DNA of 64,000 nucleotides from Clostridium sp. AF37-5. Lineage in GTDB: Bacteria; Bacillota; Clostridia; Lachnospirales; Lachnospiraceae. The DNA is taken from NCBI RefSeq assembly GCF_003477605.1, contig NZ_QUDR01000008.1, forward strand, positions 1-64,000. Direction: 5' to 3'. Below are positions 10,552-18,208 of this stretch, one piece after another (positions within the stretch are counted from its first letter, which is position 1; each line of letters opens with the position of its first letter). The notes beneath the pieces were generated by a model. It saw only the letters and a list, made by a program, of their open reading frames with translations. It was not told where the DNA came from and ran no database searches. The position numbers and the translations under genes are program-made.

Positions 10552-10822
10552 TTGTATCACCTCCTAAAATCAATGTCTATCTGTTCCATATAATTTTAAT
10601 ATTATAGCTTTAATATAAGAAAATGTCTATAAATTTCCAGCACTTCAAACTCATAAGCAAAACGAAAAGAAGCCTCACCCAGTATAATGCTGATAGTCCT
10701 GTTTATAAGACAACATATAGAATATAATAAAGACAGTGTCTAAGTCCGATCTTTCTTCTTTCCCAACTCAGCATCATTTCGCGGAAATGATTTCCACTTA
10801 TGATCAGTATGGAGGGCGCTAT

Positions 10823-10876
10823 ATGGTAACAAACAATATCTCGGAAATACGCAAAGAAAGACATCTCTTTTTATAA
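10823..10876 (+). pseudogene. possible remnant of an XRE-type regulator N-terminus
   Basis: The 433-bp gap between the cyclase and hemerythrin genes holds a 17-codon frame with GGAGGG eight bases upstream, reading NNISEIRKERHLFL, which resembles the first helix of helix-turn-helix regulators before the sequence breaks down. The rest of the gap shows only AT-rich sequence and the hemerythrin terminator. Confidence 0.3.
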
Positions 10877-10942
10877 AAGTCTTAAAGAGACTACTCTCAT
10901 CAATAGATATTTCTCTTCTCATAATAAATTCTATTTCATTGT

Positions 10943-10978
10943 AAGAAAAGTAAAAAGTTGCCACTTTTTACTTTTCTT
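10943..10978 (-). terminator. terminator after the PerR-HD-GYP-hemerythrin operon
   Basis: Perfect 16-bp stem AAGAAAAGTAAAAAGT/ACTTTTTACTTTTCTT with a 4-base loop, seven bases after the hemerythrin stop codon on the minus strand. The AT-rich arms supply the U-rich end. Confidence 0.75.
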
Positions 10979-10984
10979 GCTATA

Positions 10985-11383
10985 TCAGCCTTTGGGAATT
11001 TGACCATCGACATACAGAATGTGATTAACTAACCACTCTGTGAGATATTTTAAAATACCCATAATCTGTTCATCTTGATCTTCTACCTCATCATTGTGAT
11101 GTTCCATAAATTCATCAAGTTTATGTATAAATTCCTGATGTTGAACTTTCTGTGTAAATATCTTCTTATAATTGATAGATTCCATATACTGTTCTTCGTC
11201 AGCAAAATGCTTTACCGTATAATCACGAAGTTTCTCTAATATTATGTCAATTCTATCATATTTATCTGGTGTGTACTCGTCATGGAGTAGTTCATATGCT
11301 TCATCTGCATACAAAAACAATTGCTTGTGTTCTTCGTCTATCATATCTATACCGATATAATATTCTGGTTTCATTTCATACAT
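10985..11383 (-). CDS. bacteriohemerythrin
   Basis: 132 residues, the standard length of a single-domain hemerythrin. Non-haem di-iron ligands can be followed: IDEEHKQL, then VKHFADEEQYM, HQEFIHKLDEF and NHILYVD, giving the H...HxxxE...HxxxH...HxxxxD pattern. Such proteins bind O2 reversibly and serve in oxygen storage, delivery or sensing. It is the last gene of a minus-strand run that begins with PerR and includes an HD-GYP phosphodiesterase 106 bp upstream, and the terminator follows at once. AGGAT lies seven bases before the ATG. Confidence 0.93.
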   Translation of the reverse strand: MYEMKPEYYIGIDMIDEEHKQLFLYADEAYELLHDEYTPDKYDRIDIILEKLRDYTVKHFADEEQYMESINYKKIFTQKVQHQEFIHKLDEFMEHHNDEVEDQDEQIMGILKYLTEWLVNHILYVDGQIPKG

Positions 11384-11488
11384 AAATTAATCCTACTTTC
11401 AGTTTTATTTGTTTTATGAACCTGTTCAATACTATTCATAATAGGCAAATGCATTTCTCATGAATATCCTTTATTTTCATATATGGCA

Positions 11489-12721
11489 TCAGATTCTTCC
11501 AAAGCATTCTCTAATTGTCTTTGAAATATCTGAATCAATAAAACCTTTCTGTGACATGTCATCAAGGATATCACATGTTTTTTCATGAGATAATCCCTTT
11601 TTATAAGGTCTATCTTCCGTAAGAGCCTGATAAATATCAACACATGCCATCATACGTTCCGGCTCATTTAATTCATCCGCAGTTTTTCCAAAAGGATACC
11701 CTTTTCCATTTAATTTTTCATGATGGAATGCCGCCCAATCTCGTATATCTTCAAAATCATTAACCTCTGATAATATAAGATATGTATAACCGGCATGATT
11801 TTTCATTTTAGAAAATTCATCATCCGTAAGTTTATCCGGTTTTTCCAAAATCTCATTGCCTACCGCCATTTTTCCTATATCATGCAGGGCACCAGCCAAA
11901 TACATTTTCTGTACAATGACTGAATCATATCCCATATAACGGGCAAGCAGGGAGGCTTTTTCAGCCACTCCTATAGAATGCCTGCTGGTAAAAGAAGATT
12001 TATAATCTACAATCTTTGCAAAGAAGTCTGCAACATTTTTACATGTTTCCCAATCAAAAAATTGTTTTTCTCTTGGAACAATCTCCCATAGCTTTGTTTC
12101 AAAAGAATCATCCCTTAAGCACATAAAGGATTCTTTTGTGAATCCCTTCTGAAAGGCATTAACACATTCTGAATCAAATAGTCTATCCTTATTTTGGGAA
12201 AGATACTGACATATAAAATCCCATCTATGATCAGCAGATTCAATACTATTTCCTATAATATCAACAATATCTGCAAGATGAATAATCCTTGAGAACAATG
12301 GAATTTCATGCCACTTCTTTCGAAAGGGACCGGTTCCATCAGCATGTTCATGATGATATAAAATCACATTTGAAATATCTGTTTTAAAAGGGATTTTAGT
12401 AATATTTTTTTCACCATAAACGCAATGCATATTTGTTTTGTTTTCGGATAAGTCATTTTTAATGTCGGTATCCGGATATTTCTGTACTTCTTCAGAAATA
12501 TATTGTGTCAACGCATTATCGTGCAGCAAAGCGCATATAGCTAAATCTTGTAACGCATCACCTTGGATTGCACAATATTTAGCCATACACACACTAATAT
12601 AAGCCACTCTCTTTCCATGTTTGTTTTTTACATTTACAAGTTCTGCTTCAATGCAGTCTAAGGCATAGGAACAAGCTCCTGCCAGTCCCACAATGTCTAT
12701 GCTCAGCTGTTCTACTCTCAT
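11489..12721 (-). CDS. tandem HD-domain (HD-GYP) c-di-GMP phosphodiesterase
   Basis: 410 residues with two HD domains. The C-terminal one (about 240-405) is a full HD-GYP: H in SRHSIGVAE, ALHDIGKMA, KNHAGYTY, then FHHEKLNGKGYP and CVDIYQALTEDRPYK. The N-terminal one (about 30-165) keeps ALLHD and YHHEHADGTGP but is shorter and probably degenerate. Predicted to hydrolyse c-di-GMP in the cytoplasm; no membrane segment. It lies 23 bp after the rubredoxin gene and before bacteriohemerythrin in a PerR-led gene run, so c-di-GMP breakdown may be tied to oxygen or peroxide. Weak AAAGGA site ahead of the ATG. Confidence 0.9.
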   Translation of the reverse strand: MRVEQLSIDIVGLAGACSYALDCIEAELVNVKNKHGKRVAYISVCMAKYCAIQGDALQDLAICALLHDNALTQYISEEVQKYPDTDIKNDLSENKTNMHCVYGEKNITKIPFKTDISNVILYHHEHADGTGPFRKKWHEIPLFSRIIHLADIVDIIGNSIESADHRWDFICQYLSQNKDRLFDSECVNAFQKGFTKESFMCLRDDSFETKLWEIVPREKQFFDWETCKNVADFFAKIVDYKSSFTSRHSIGVAEKASLLARYMGYDSVIVQKMYLAGALHDIGKMAVGNEILEKPDKLTDDEFSKMKNHAGYTYLILSEVNDFEDIRDWAAFHHEKLNGKGYPFGKTADELNEPERMMACVDIYQALTEDRPYKKGLSHEKTCDILDDMSQKGFIDSDISKTIRECFGRI

Positions 12722-12744
12722 GTATATAATCCTTTATCGTAAAA

Positions 12745-12900
12745 TTAAGCTTCTGAAAACTGATCTTTACCTACTGAACATAACGGGCATGTAAAATCCT
12801 CCGGAAGGTCCTCCCACTTTGTACCAGGCGCAATACCACCTTCCGGATAACCTTTCTCCTCATCATACTCCCATCCACAAACATCACATATATATTTCAT
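12745..12900 (-). CDS. rubredoxin
   Basis: 51 residues, too short for most ORF cut-offs. Both iron-binding knuckles are present: CDVCGW near the N-terminus and CPLCSVGK near the C-terminus, with the family's GIAPGTKWEDLPEDF loop between them. One-electron carrier that normally feeds rubrerythrin and superoxide reductase, both encoded immediately upstream in the same direction. AGGAGG lies nine bases before the ATG. Confidence 0.96.
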   Translation of the reverse strand: MKYICDVCGWEYDEEKGYPEGGIAPGTKWEDLPEDFTCPLCSVGKDQFSEA

Positions 12901-12996
12901 TTGTTTTTCCTCCTGTAAAATATGTTAATAATACGGATTACTCCATTACAATGCAATTTCCACAATTCTGCATCACCATAATATGTACAAATACTT

Positions 12997-13236
12997 TTAG
13001 CATTTCCATAATCCATGCAGATTACAATATGCATATACTTCTTCTACCTGCTCGCCGTCGCAAAGGCAAAAATCCGTTGCCGGTTCCTGCCCCGGATTTA
13101 ACTGCTTTCTGTAAATTCCCTGATTGGTATTTAATGTGATCCACTCAATGAAATGCTCTTCAAGCATTGGATGTTTTGTCTCTCCCGGCTTTTGCCCTGC
13201 TCCTGCGGATATGATAACGATAGCGGCATCCGCCAC
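12997..13236 (-). CDS. short desulfoferrodoxin-type superoxide reductase (iron-centre domain only)
   Basis: 79 residues. KHPMLEEHFIEWI and the C-terminal YCNLHGLWK carry three of the histidines and the cysteine that coordinate the catalytic Fe(His)4(Cys) centre of superoxide reductases. The N-terminal Dx rubredoxin-like domain and the first ligand histidine (E-K-H-x-P in neelaredoxins) are not visible; the sequence ahead of KHPM (IVIISAGAGQKPGET) matches neither. The start is probably GTG 13236, about eleven bases after GGAGGAG; three ATGs just upstream are out of frame. Either a degenerate or a minimal variant. It sits 20 bp after the rubrerythrin fusion. Confidence 0.75.
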   Translation of the reverse strand: MADAAIVIISAGAGQKPGETKHPMLEEHFIEWITLNTNQGIYRKQLNPGQEPATDFCLCDGEQVEEVYAYCNLHGLWKC

Positions 13237-13256
13237 ATCATCATAATCTCCTCCTC

Positions 13257-14438
13257 TTAGTAATTCTCTTCATGTACTTCAAAATAGCTCTGTGGATGAT
13301 TACATACCGGACATACCTCAGGGGCTTTTGTTCCTACCATAATATGTCCACAGTTACGGCATTCCCATACCTTAACTTCGCTCTTTTCAAATACCTGTGC
13401 AGTTTCAATATTCTTAAGAAGCGCACGATATCTCTCCTCGTGATGCTTCTCAATCTCTCCAACTGCTCTGAATTTTGCTGCAAGCTCTGGGAAACCTTCT
13501 TCCTCAGCAGTTTTCGCAAAGCCTTCATACATATCTGTCCACTCATAATTTTCGCCTTCTGCAGCGGCTGCCAGGTTTTCCTTTGTATCTCCGATCCCAG
13601 CTAACTCTTTGAACCACATTTTTGCATGCTCTTTCTCATTGTCTGCTGTCTTTAAAAATAATGCTGACATCTGCTCGTAGCCTTCCTTCTTTGCTACAGA
13701 AGCAAAATAGGTATACTTATTTCTTGCCTGAGATTCTCCTGCAAATGCCTCCTGTAAATTTTTCTCTGTCTGCGTCCCTGCATATTTGTTTGCTGCCATT
13801 TCTTTTACCTCCGTTTTCTTTACTATTTTTTCAAAATCTGAAGCCGGGTGCTTACATATAGGACATATAAAATCATCCGGTAATTCTTCACCTACATATT
13901 CATATCCACAAATTCTGCAACGCCATATCGTCTGACCATCTTCCGTTTTTCCAACTTCCTCCGGCTTGGGCTTGATATTATTCTGATAATATTCGTATGT
14001 GACAGAAGCAAAATCACTTAACACTTTCATATCAGTTATCTCACCGATAAACATTGTATGTGAACCCAAATTCTCTGTTTTATTAACTGTTACAGAAATG
14101 TATGCATTGGTACCTTCTGTAATATAATAAATACCATTTGTACCCCTGGCACACTTTTCAAATGTTTTAAACTTATTGGTATCCCTTCCTGATTGGAATC
14201 CAAAATGCTTAAATAATTCAAACTGCGCATTCTGACTCAGGACTGATACTGTGAATTTTCCAGTTCTTTGAATCATATCATGCGTGTAATTTGCCTTATT
14301 GACGCAGATACTTAACTGGTTTGGTTCCGAAGCCGCCTGAATGGCTGTATTAATGATGCATCCGTTATCTTTTTCTGCTTCTTTAGCGGTCAATATAAAC
14401 AGTCCATAACTCAACTTATACATTGCTTTCCTATCCAT
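13257..14438 (-). CDS. flavin reductase - rubredoxin - rubrerythrin - rubredoxin fusion
   Basis: 393 residues in four parts. 1-155: FMN-binding flavin reductase domain. 170-207: rubredoxin with CRICGY and CPIC, so residues 1-207 match high-molecular-weight rubredoxin (Hrb). 214-350: rubrerythrin di-iron four-helix domain ([16 protein letters not shown], then [25 protein letters not shown]). 357-393: second rubredoxin-like iron site with CRNCGH and CPVC. Expected to pass electrons from NAD(P)H through FMN and Fe to reduce peroxide in one chain. The ATG overlaps the end of PerR by eight bases. A strong internal Shine-Dalgarno precedes Met214 (13799), so free rubrerythrin may also be made. Confidence 0.93.
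   Translation of the reverse strand: MDRKAMYKLSYGLFILTAKEAEKDNGCIINTAIQAASEPNQLSICVNKANYTHDMIQRTGKFTVSVLSQNAQFELFKHFGFQSGRDTNKFKTFEKCARGTNGIYYITEGTNAYISVTVNKTENLGSHTMFIGEITDMKVLSDFASVTYEYYQNNIKPKPEEVGKTEDGQTIWRCRICGYEYVGEELPDDFICPICKHPASDFEKIVKKTEVKEMAANKYAGTQTEKNLQEAFAGESQARNKYTYFASVAKKEGYEQMSALFLKTADNEKEHAKMWFKELAGIGDTKENLAAAAEGENYEWTDMYEGFAKTAEEEGFPELAAKFRAVGEIEKHHEERYRALLKNIETAQVFEKSEVKVWECRNCGHIMVGTKAPEVCPVCNHPQSYFEVHEENY
13797..13812 (-). promoter_or_regulatory. internal ribosome-binding site and start for free rubrerythrin
   Basis: GGAGGT (13807-13812 on the minus strand) lies seven bases before an in-frame ATG at 13799, which begins with the canonical rubrerythrin N-terminus ([18 protein letters not shown]). 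A 180-residue rubrerythrin-rubredoxin could be translated from the same mRNA as the four-domain fusion. Confidence 0.6.
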
Positions 14439-14838
14439 TCTGTTCCTCCTTTACCTTCTCCCTGCATTTCGGGCAAATTCCTTTAAATGAAATATCATAA
14501 TCCACAAATTCAATTCCATGAGTATTATGAATTCTTTCCAGCAAATCCGGTATTTGATCCATATCCACATCAAAAATTTCACCGCACTTTATACATCTCA
14601 CATGGTAATGATTTTTCAATGTAAAATCAAATCGGTTCGGTCCATCCGGAACTTCAACCTTTCTTAATGCACCTTCCTCTACCAATATATCAAGATTTCT
14701 ATATACTGTTCCTTTTCCAATTGTTGGATATGCTTCTTTTATAAATTCATACACTTCATTTGCCGTAACATGTCTTCTCATTTCGTATACGGTATTTCTT
14801 ACAAGATCTTTTTGAATGGTATTTCTCCTACTTGTCAT
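14431..14838 (-). CDS. perR: Fur-family peroxide regulator, PerR-like
   Basis: 135 residues. N-terminal winged helix ([37 protein letters not shown]) and C-terminal metal/dimer domain with HVRCIKCG and ICPKCREK, the two CxxC pairs of the structural zinc site. NHYHVRC and DFTLKNHYH supply the metal-sensing ligands. It heads the oxygen-defence gene run and overlaps the next gene by eight bases. TAAGGAGG precedes the ATG. Palindromic AT-rich sequence upstream is a candidate for self-control. PerR rather than Fur is inferred mainly from the neighbours. Confidence 0.88.
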   Translation of the reverse strand: MTSRRNTIQKDLVRNTVYEMRRHVTANEVYEFIKEAYPTIGKGTVYRNLDILVEEGALRKVEVPDGPNRFDFTLKNHYHVRCIKCGEIFDVDMDQIPDLLERIHNTHGIEFVDYDISFKGICPKCREKVKEEQNG

Positions 14839-14906
14839 TCGTCCTCCTTATTAGGATTAGTTCTTAATAAGGATTATATACCACTATTATCCTGTTGTCA
14901 ATAAAA

Positions 14907-14932
14907 ATAGTAATAATTCTCATTATTACTAT
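14907..14932. promoter_or_regulatory. 26-bp palindromic candidate PerR/Fur operator
   Basis: Perfect arms ATAGTAATAA/TTATTACTAT around TTCTCA, between perR and the next minus-strand gene. The TAATAAT...ATTATTA core resembles Fur/PerR boxes. Related half-sites (AATAAGGATTATA) occur nearer the perR start. Confidence 0.6.
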
Positions 14933-14951
14933 TTGCCGTCTCTGACAATAA

Positions 14952-15367
14952 TTACACCTCCTTCCGCATCCAAGTATGTGGACAATCTTCGTCCATATGA
15001 ATATCATTCAGCTCCATATATCCTTGTTTCTTGTAAAACTCTGCCACACGACACTGTGCAGACAATTCTATTCTTTTACCCCCGAGATCACTAACTGTTT
15101 TTTCCGCACCCTGCAACATCTTTTCACCATATTGCTTCCCTCGAAATTCTTTACTAACCGCAATCCTGCCAATCACATAGCAATCTCTTTCAACAGAGAA
15201 AAAGAATCTGCAAGTAGCTACTGGAATATCGTCCTCGAAAAGCAGCATATGTTTCGCCAGATGATCTGTTTCATCAAATTCATACTTAAATCCCTGCTCT
15301 TTCATGAATACTGATTTCCGTATCGCCTTCGCTTCCTGTGGTATCTCATCATAAATCTTTTAAACAT
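14952..15367 (-). pseudogene. GNAT acetyltransferase with a start-proximal frameshift
   Basis: The open part (14952-15305) encodes a GNAT with the acetyl-CoA motif AVSKEFRGKQYGEKMLQ and a C-terminal CRVAEFYKKQGYME. In-frame family-like sequence (YDEIPQEAKAIRKSVF) continues upstream of the first available ATG at 15305 until a stop. The ATG at 15367 has a proper AAGGTGG site but is one base out of frame; adding one A to the A run near 15358-15364 would restore a normal start. So this is a -1 frameshift in a homopolymer: real decay, phase variation or a sequencing error. If translated from 15305 it would lack the first 20-odd residues. Confidence 0.65.
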
Positions 15368-15446
15368 TGTTGTCCACCTTTTGTATTGATTTGCAGCAAC
15401 TCTCAAAAAAATATGAATTTGTCTAAAAGGCAAATTCATAATCTTA

Positions 15447-15800
15447 TCAGTCATCTCGATGTTTCTGTCCCCAAAGACAGAAAGCATCTAATACAGGTTC
15501 TAAGGATTTTCCTCGTTCAGAAAGGCTATATTCAACTCGTGGCGGAATTTCCCCATAATCTTTGCGTATAATAAGACCGTCTGCTTCTAGTTCTTTTAAT
15601 GCTTTTGACAATGAACGGAAAGTTGCTGTTTCCATCTTACGCTGAAGTTCATTATACCTTGTTGGACCATCTAATTGCAGACAATAAAGGATAGGAAGTT
15701 TGTATTTACCGTCAACCAAAGACTTTGTATAGTAAAAACCAGTATTTTTAATACCATTTATTGCAAAATGACGTTGTTCATGCTTTTGATTATCTGACAT
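15447..15800 (-). CDS. HxlR-family transcriptional regulator
   Basis: 117 residues with the MarR-like winged helix of HxlR proteins: DGKYKLPILYCLQLDGPTRY, NELQRKM and the wing motif PPRVEYSLSERGKSLEPVL. Such regulators often sense quinones, aldehydes or other electrophiles through a cysteine. It is transcribed away from a TIGR04076/nitroreductase pair across a 122-bp gap filled with TACT...AGTA-type inverted repeats, so it most likely controls that pair and itself. Confidence 0.87.
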   Translation of the reverse strand: MSDNQKHEQRHFAINGIKNTGFYYTKSLVDGKYKLPILYCLQLDGPTRYNELQRKMETATFRSLSKALKELEADGLIIRKDYGEIPPRVEYSLSERGKSLEPVLDAFCLWGQKHRDD

Positions 15801-15815
15801 AATAATTCTCCTGAC

Positions 15816-15893
15816 ACTATATTTAGATATAGTATATGTTGTAAAATATCGTACTTGTTGCTAGTACATCCTTATGATACTATATATTCAGTA
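15816..15893. promoter_or_regulatory. three candidate HxlR operators in the divergent promoter region
   Basis: Three dyads are visible: ACTATAT-TTAG-ATATAGT (15816-15833), GTACT-N7-AGTAC (15851-15867) and TACT-N8-AGTA (15878-15893). They share ACT/AGT half-sites like those described for YodB/HxlR-type regulators and fill the space between the divergent genes. Confidence 0.55.
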
Positions 15894-15922
15894 ACCAATC
15901 AAGTGAAATGGAGATGAATGCG

Positions 15923-16321
15923 ATGAAACATAAAGTTAAAGTAACAGTATTAGATAAAAAGCTTTATCCTGAATTACAGCAACAGTATTGTGATAATCCA
16001 ATTTCAGGTGCCTGTCCTTGTTACAATGTCGGAGATGAATTTATTTTTTACCGGGATGAGGAAAGAGATGATTTCTGGCACATAGGATTGAATACTTTGG
16101 TAAAAACCTGTGGTGATGCAGATACCGTTGCCGGAGGTCCGAAAATGCCATTCTGCTCTGAAGCATGGGATGCTATTTCTCGTTATATTTATACCGGATT
16201 ACAAGGCGGTTCCATTATGAAGGGGTGGATGAAGAGAGAAAATGAAATGATTACCTGTTGTTCAGATGGAACAAGACCTGTCATTTTTAAGATTGAAAGA
16301 ATTGATTATGAGGAGGCATAA
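15923..16321 (+). CDS. TIGR04076 family protein
   Basis: About 132 residues: MKHKVKVTVLDKK start, then conserved cysteines (GACPCYNVGDEF, MPFCSEAWDA) and a late ITCCSDGTRPVIFKIER. The pattern fits the small TIGR04076 family, whose function is not known but whose genes often lie next to nitroreductases and other redox enzymes, as here (3 bp gap). ATG 15923 is eight bases after GGAG; the upstream ATGs at 15908 and 15914 lie inside that site. Confidence 0.78.
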   Translation: MKHKVKVTVLDKKLYPELQQQYCDNPISGACPCYNVGDEFIFYRDEERDDFWHIGLNTLVKTCGDADTVAGGPKMPFCSEAWDAISRYIYTGLQGGSIMKGWMKRENEMITCCSDGTRPVIFKIERIDYEEA

Positions 16322-16324
16322 CAA

Positions 16325-16852
16325 ATGAATGAAATTATTAAGGCAATGGAAGAACGCAGAAGCATTCGTAAATTTAAACCGGATATGCCGGCAAAAGAAG
16401 ATCTGGAACAGATTATTGAAGCTGGATTATATGCTGCGAATGGCATGGGAAAACAGGCAACCATCACAATTGCGGTAACAAACAAAAAACTTCGAGACAG
16501 ATTATCAGCAATCAATGCAAAGATAGGCGGCTGGAAAGAAGGATTTGATCCATTTTATGGTGCACCGGCTATTTTAATTGTATTAGCGGATAAAAACTGG
16601 GCAAATAGAGTTTATGACGGAAGTCTAGTTATGGGAAATATGATGCTTGCAGCACATTCTCTTAATCTTGGAAGTATCTGGATTCACAGAGCTAAGGAAG
16701 AATTTGAACTTCCGGAATATCAGGAATTATTAAAAGAACTTGGGGTAGACGGAGAGTGGGAAGGAATAGGTCATTGTGCCGTTGGATATGTTGATGGTGA
16801 GATTCCTAAGGCTGCAAAAAGGAAAGATAACCGGGTATTTTGGGTAGAATGA
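16325..16852 (+). CDS. nitroreductase family protein
   Basis: 175 residues of the FMN-dependent nitroreductase fold: N-terminal MEERRSIRKFKPD (FMN phosphate-binding RRSxRxF), central YGAPAILIVLAD, and GNMMLAAHSLNLGSIWIHRA. Likely NAD(P)H-dependent reduction of quinones or nitroaromatics. It forms an operon with the TIGR04076 gene, 3 bp upstream, opposite an HxlR regulator, a common electrophile-response layout. AGGAGG within the end of the upstream gene. Repeat copy R3 begins in its stop codon. Confidence 0.9.
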   Translation: MNEIIKAMEERRSIRKFKPDMPAKEDLEQIIEAGLYAANGMGKQATITIAVTNKKLRDRLSAINAKIGGWKEGFDPFYGAPAILIVLADKNWANRVYDGSLVMGNMMLAAHSLNLGSIWIHRAKEEFELPEYQELLKELGVDGEWEGIGHCAVGYVDGEIPKAAKRKDNRVFWVE

Positions 16853-16910
16853 CAACTTCTAGTTTATAAACCTGCCAGATAATCAGAACAATTAAAATTG
16901 ATTGGAGGAT
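16851..16910 (+). repeat. palindromic intergenic repeat, copy R3
   Basis: Begins in the TGA stop of the nitroreductase gene: ACTTCTAGTTTATAAACCTG plus the conserved tail GATAATCAGAACAATTAAAA ending in TTGGAGGAT, as in R1 and R5. The central palindrome is slightly eroded (TTTATAAA in place of TTTGCAAA). Confidence 0.78.
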
Positions 16911-16918
16911 GGACCAAA

Positions 16919-17077
16919 ATGAAAACGATAGAAATTGTCGGAGAAAATTATTGTGGTAATTGGGATAAAACCAGAACTGTTTGCAGAGGTATAGTTATAG
17001 ATGGAGAACGAATCTTGTTTTCATATGAAGCAAAGACAAATTAGTGGATGATTCCTGGCGGAGGTGAAAGGTGGCTT
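16919..17077 (+). pseudogene. NUDIX hydrolase pseudogene (duplicate of the gene at 5059)
   Basis: The first 41 codons match the NUDIX gene at 5059 almost residue for residue (VGENYCGNWDKTRT, GIVIDGERIL). Codon 42 is TAG (17042-17044) where the intact copy has a CAG glutamine. Downstream the frame holds only WMIPGGG and then RWL, so the Nudix box and everything up to the RWL motif were deleted. It is preceded by the same repeat/leader as the intact copy. Confidence 0.88.
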
Positions 17078-18175
17078 ATGAATATAACATACGAAAAAGC
17101 AAAAGAAGAAGATATTGAGCCAATCTATGAATTGTGCAAGCAACTGATTCACGATTATGAACAATTGGAAACAATTGATTATCCAAAGGTAATGAACTGG
17201 ATTCGTAAAAAGATAGAAAATTCGATTGATGAATATACAACTGTTCATGCCAATGGTGAAAAAGCAGGATATTATCATTTTTATCAAAATGAAGACGGAC
17301 AATTTGAAATAGATGATTTGTTTGTGTTTCCTGAGTTTCAAAATCACGGAATTGGTTCGGAAGTAGTAAAGAAGTGCTGTGCATCTGTTCGTGCACCTAT
17401 TATATTGTATGTATTTATAAAAAACAAAAGAGCCGTATCTCTGTATAAGGGACTAGGGTTCAAAATTTCTGAAACGATACATAATAGTAGGTATATTATG
17501 AAGAACGACAACAGAAAATACTACGCCGCTTATGAGGAAAGATATAAAATTGCACATCAGAATGGTGTCCGTTGGTCAAGCGACCAGAATAGCCCTATTG
17601 TAATGGAGATAATCAAAAAATATAATATACAGCCCGAACATTGTTTGTTGGAAATTGGGTGTGGTGAAGGAAGAGATTCAAAGGTAGTATTAGATGCCGG
17701 TTATAATCTAATGGCGATTGATATTTCAAACGAGGCCATTGCGTATTGCAAGAAAATAATGCCGGATTTTGAGAAGAACTTTAGTGTATTGGATTGCTTG
17801 GCAGACAATATGGATGAATTATTTGATTTCATCTATGGTATTGCAGTTATTCATATGCTCGTTCTTGATGAGGACAGAAATAGATTTTATCAATTCATTC
17901 ATAAGCATTTGAAACCAGAGGGATTGGCACTTATTTGTACAATGGGCGATGGAGAATTTGAGATGCGAAGCGATATTAGCCAAGCATTTGAACTTCAAGA
18001 AAAGGAGCATAAATCTGGGAAAATAATGGTGGCTGGAACATCGCGCAGAATGGTATCGTTCAAAAACTTTGAGGACGAAATAGCAAGAAACGGTTTGGAA
18101 ATAATAGAAAAAGGTATCACCAGTGCGCTGCCCAATTTTAATAACTTAATGTTTGCAGTTGTTAAAAAAATGTAA
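17078..18175 (+). CDS. GNAT - SAM methyltransferase fusion protein
   Basis: 365 residues. 1-145: GNAT domain with DDLFVFPEFQNHGIGSEVV and KNKRAVSLYKGLGFK. 150-365: class I methyltransferase with motif I LLEIGCGEGRDS near residue 190, AIDISNEAI, and HKHLKPEGLALICTMGDGE. It should bind both acetyl-CoA and S-adenosylmethionine; substrate unknown, possibly a drug or small metabolite modified twice. A longer frame from 17048 adds MIPGGGERWL, which is left-over NUDIX sequence, so ATG 17078 (after GAAAGGTGG) is preferred. It lies in the accessory block between two repeat copies. Confidence 0.85.
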   Translation: MNITYEKAKEEDIEPIYELCKQLIHDYEQLETIDYPKVMNWIRKKIENSIDEYTTVHANGEKAGYYHFYQNEDGQFEIDDLFVFPEFQNHGIGSEVVKKCCASVRAPIILYVFIKNKRAVSLYKGLGFKISETIHNSRYIMKNDNRKYYAAYEERYKIAHQNGVRWSSDQNSPIVMEIIKKYNIQPEHCLLEIGCGEGRDSKVVLDAGYNLMAIDISNEAIAYCKKIMPDFEKNFSVLDCLADNMDELFDFIYGIAVIHMLVLDEDRNRFYQFIHKHLKPEGLALICTMGDGEFEMRSDISQAFELQEKEHKSGKIMVAGTSRRMVSFKNFEDEIARNGLEIIEKGITSALPNFNNLMFAVVKKM

Positions 18176-18193
18176 TCAACTTTCAGTTTGAGG
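18175..18193 (+). repeat. palindromic intergenic repeat, core-only copy R4
   Basis: ATCAACTTTCAGTTTGAGGA starts in the stop codon of the GNAT-methyltransferase gene and matches the first half of the R1 core. The Shine-Dalgarno of the following HAD gene lies right behind it. Confidence 0.5.
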
Positions 18194-18208
18194 AAAGGAT
18201 ATAGATAA

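Noticed and set aside
10740..10964. 74-codon minus-strand frame in the gap after the hemerythrin gene
   Set aside because: No ribosome-binding site, no recognisable motif, and it overlaps the terminator and the XRE-like remnant.
15302..15487. 61-codon minus-strand frame between GNAT and HxlR
   Set aside because: It is the out-of-frame start region of the frameshifted GNAT; its ending is the shifted reading of GNAT sequence.
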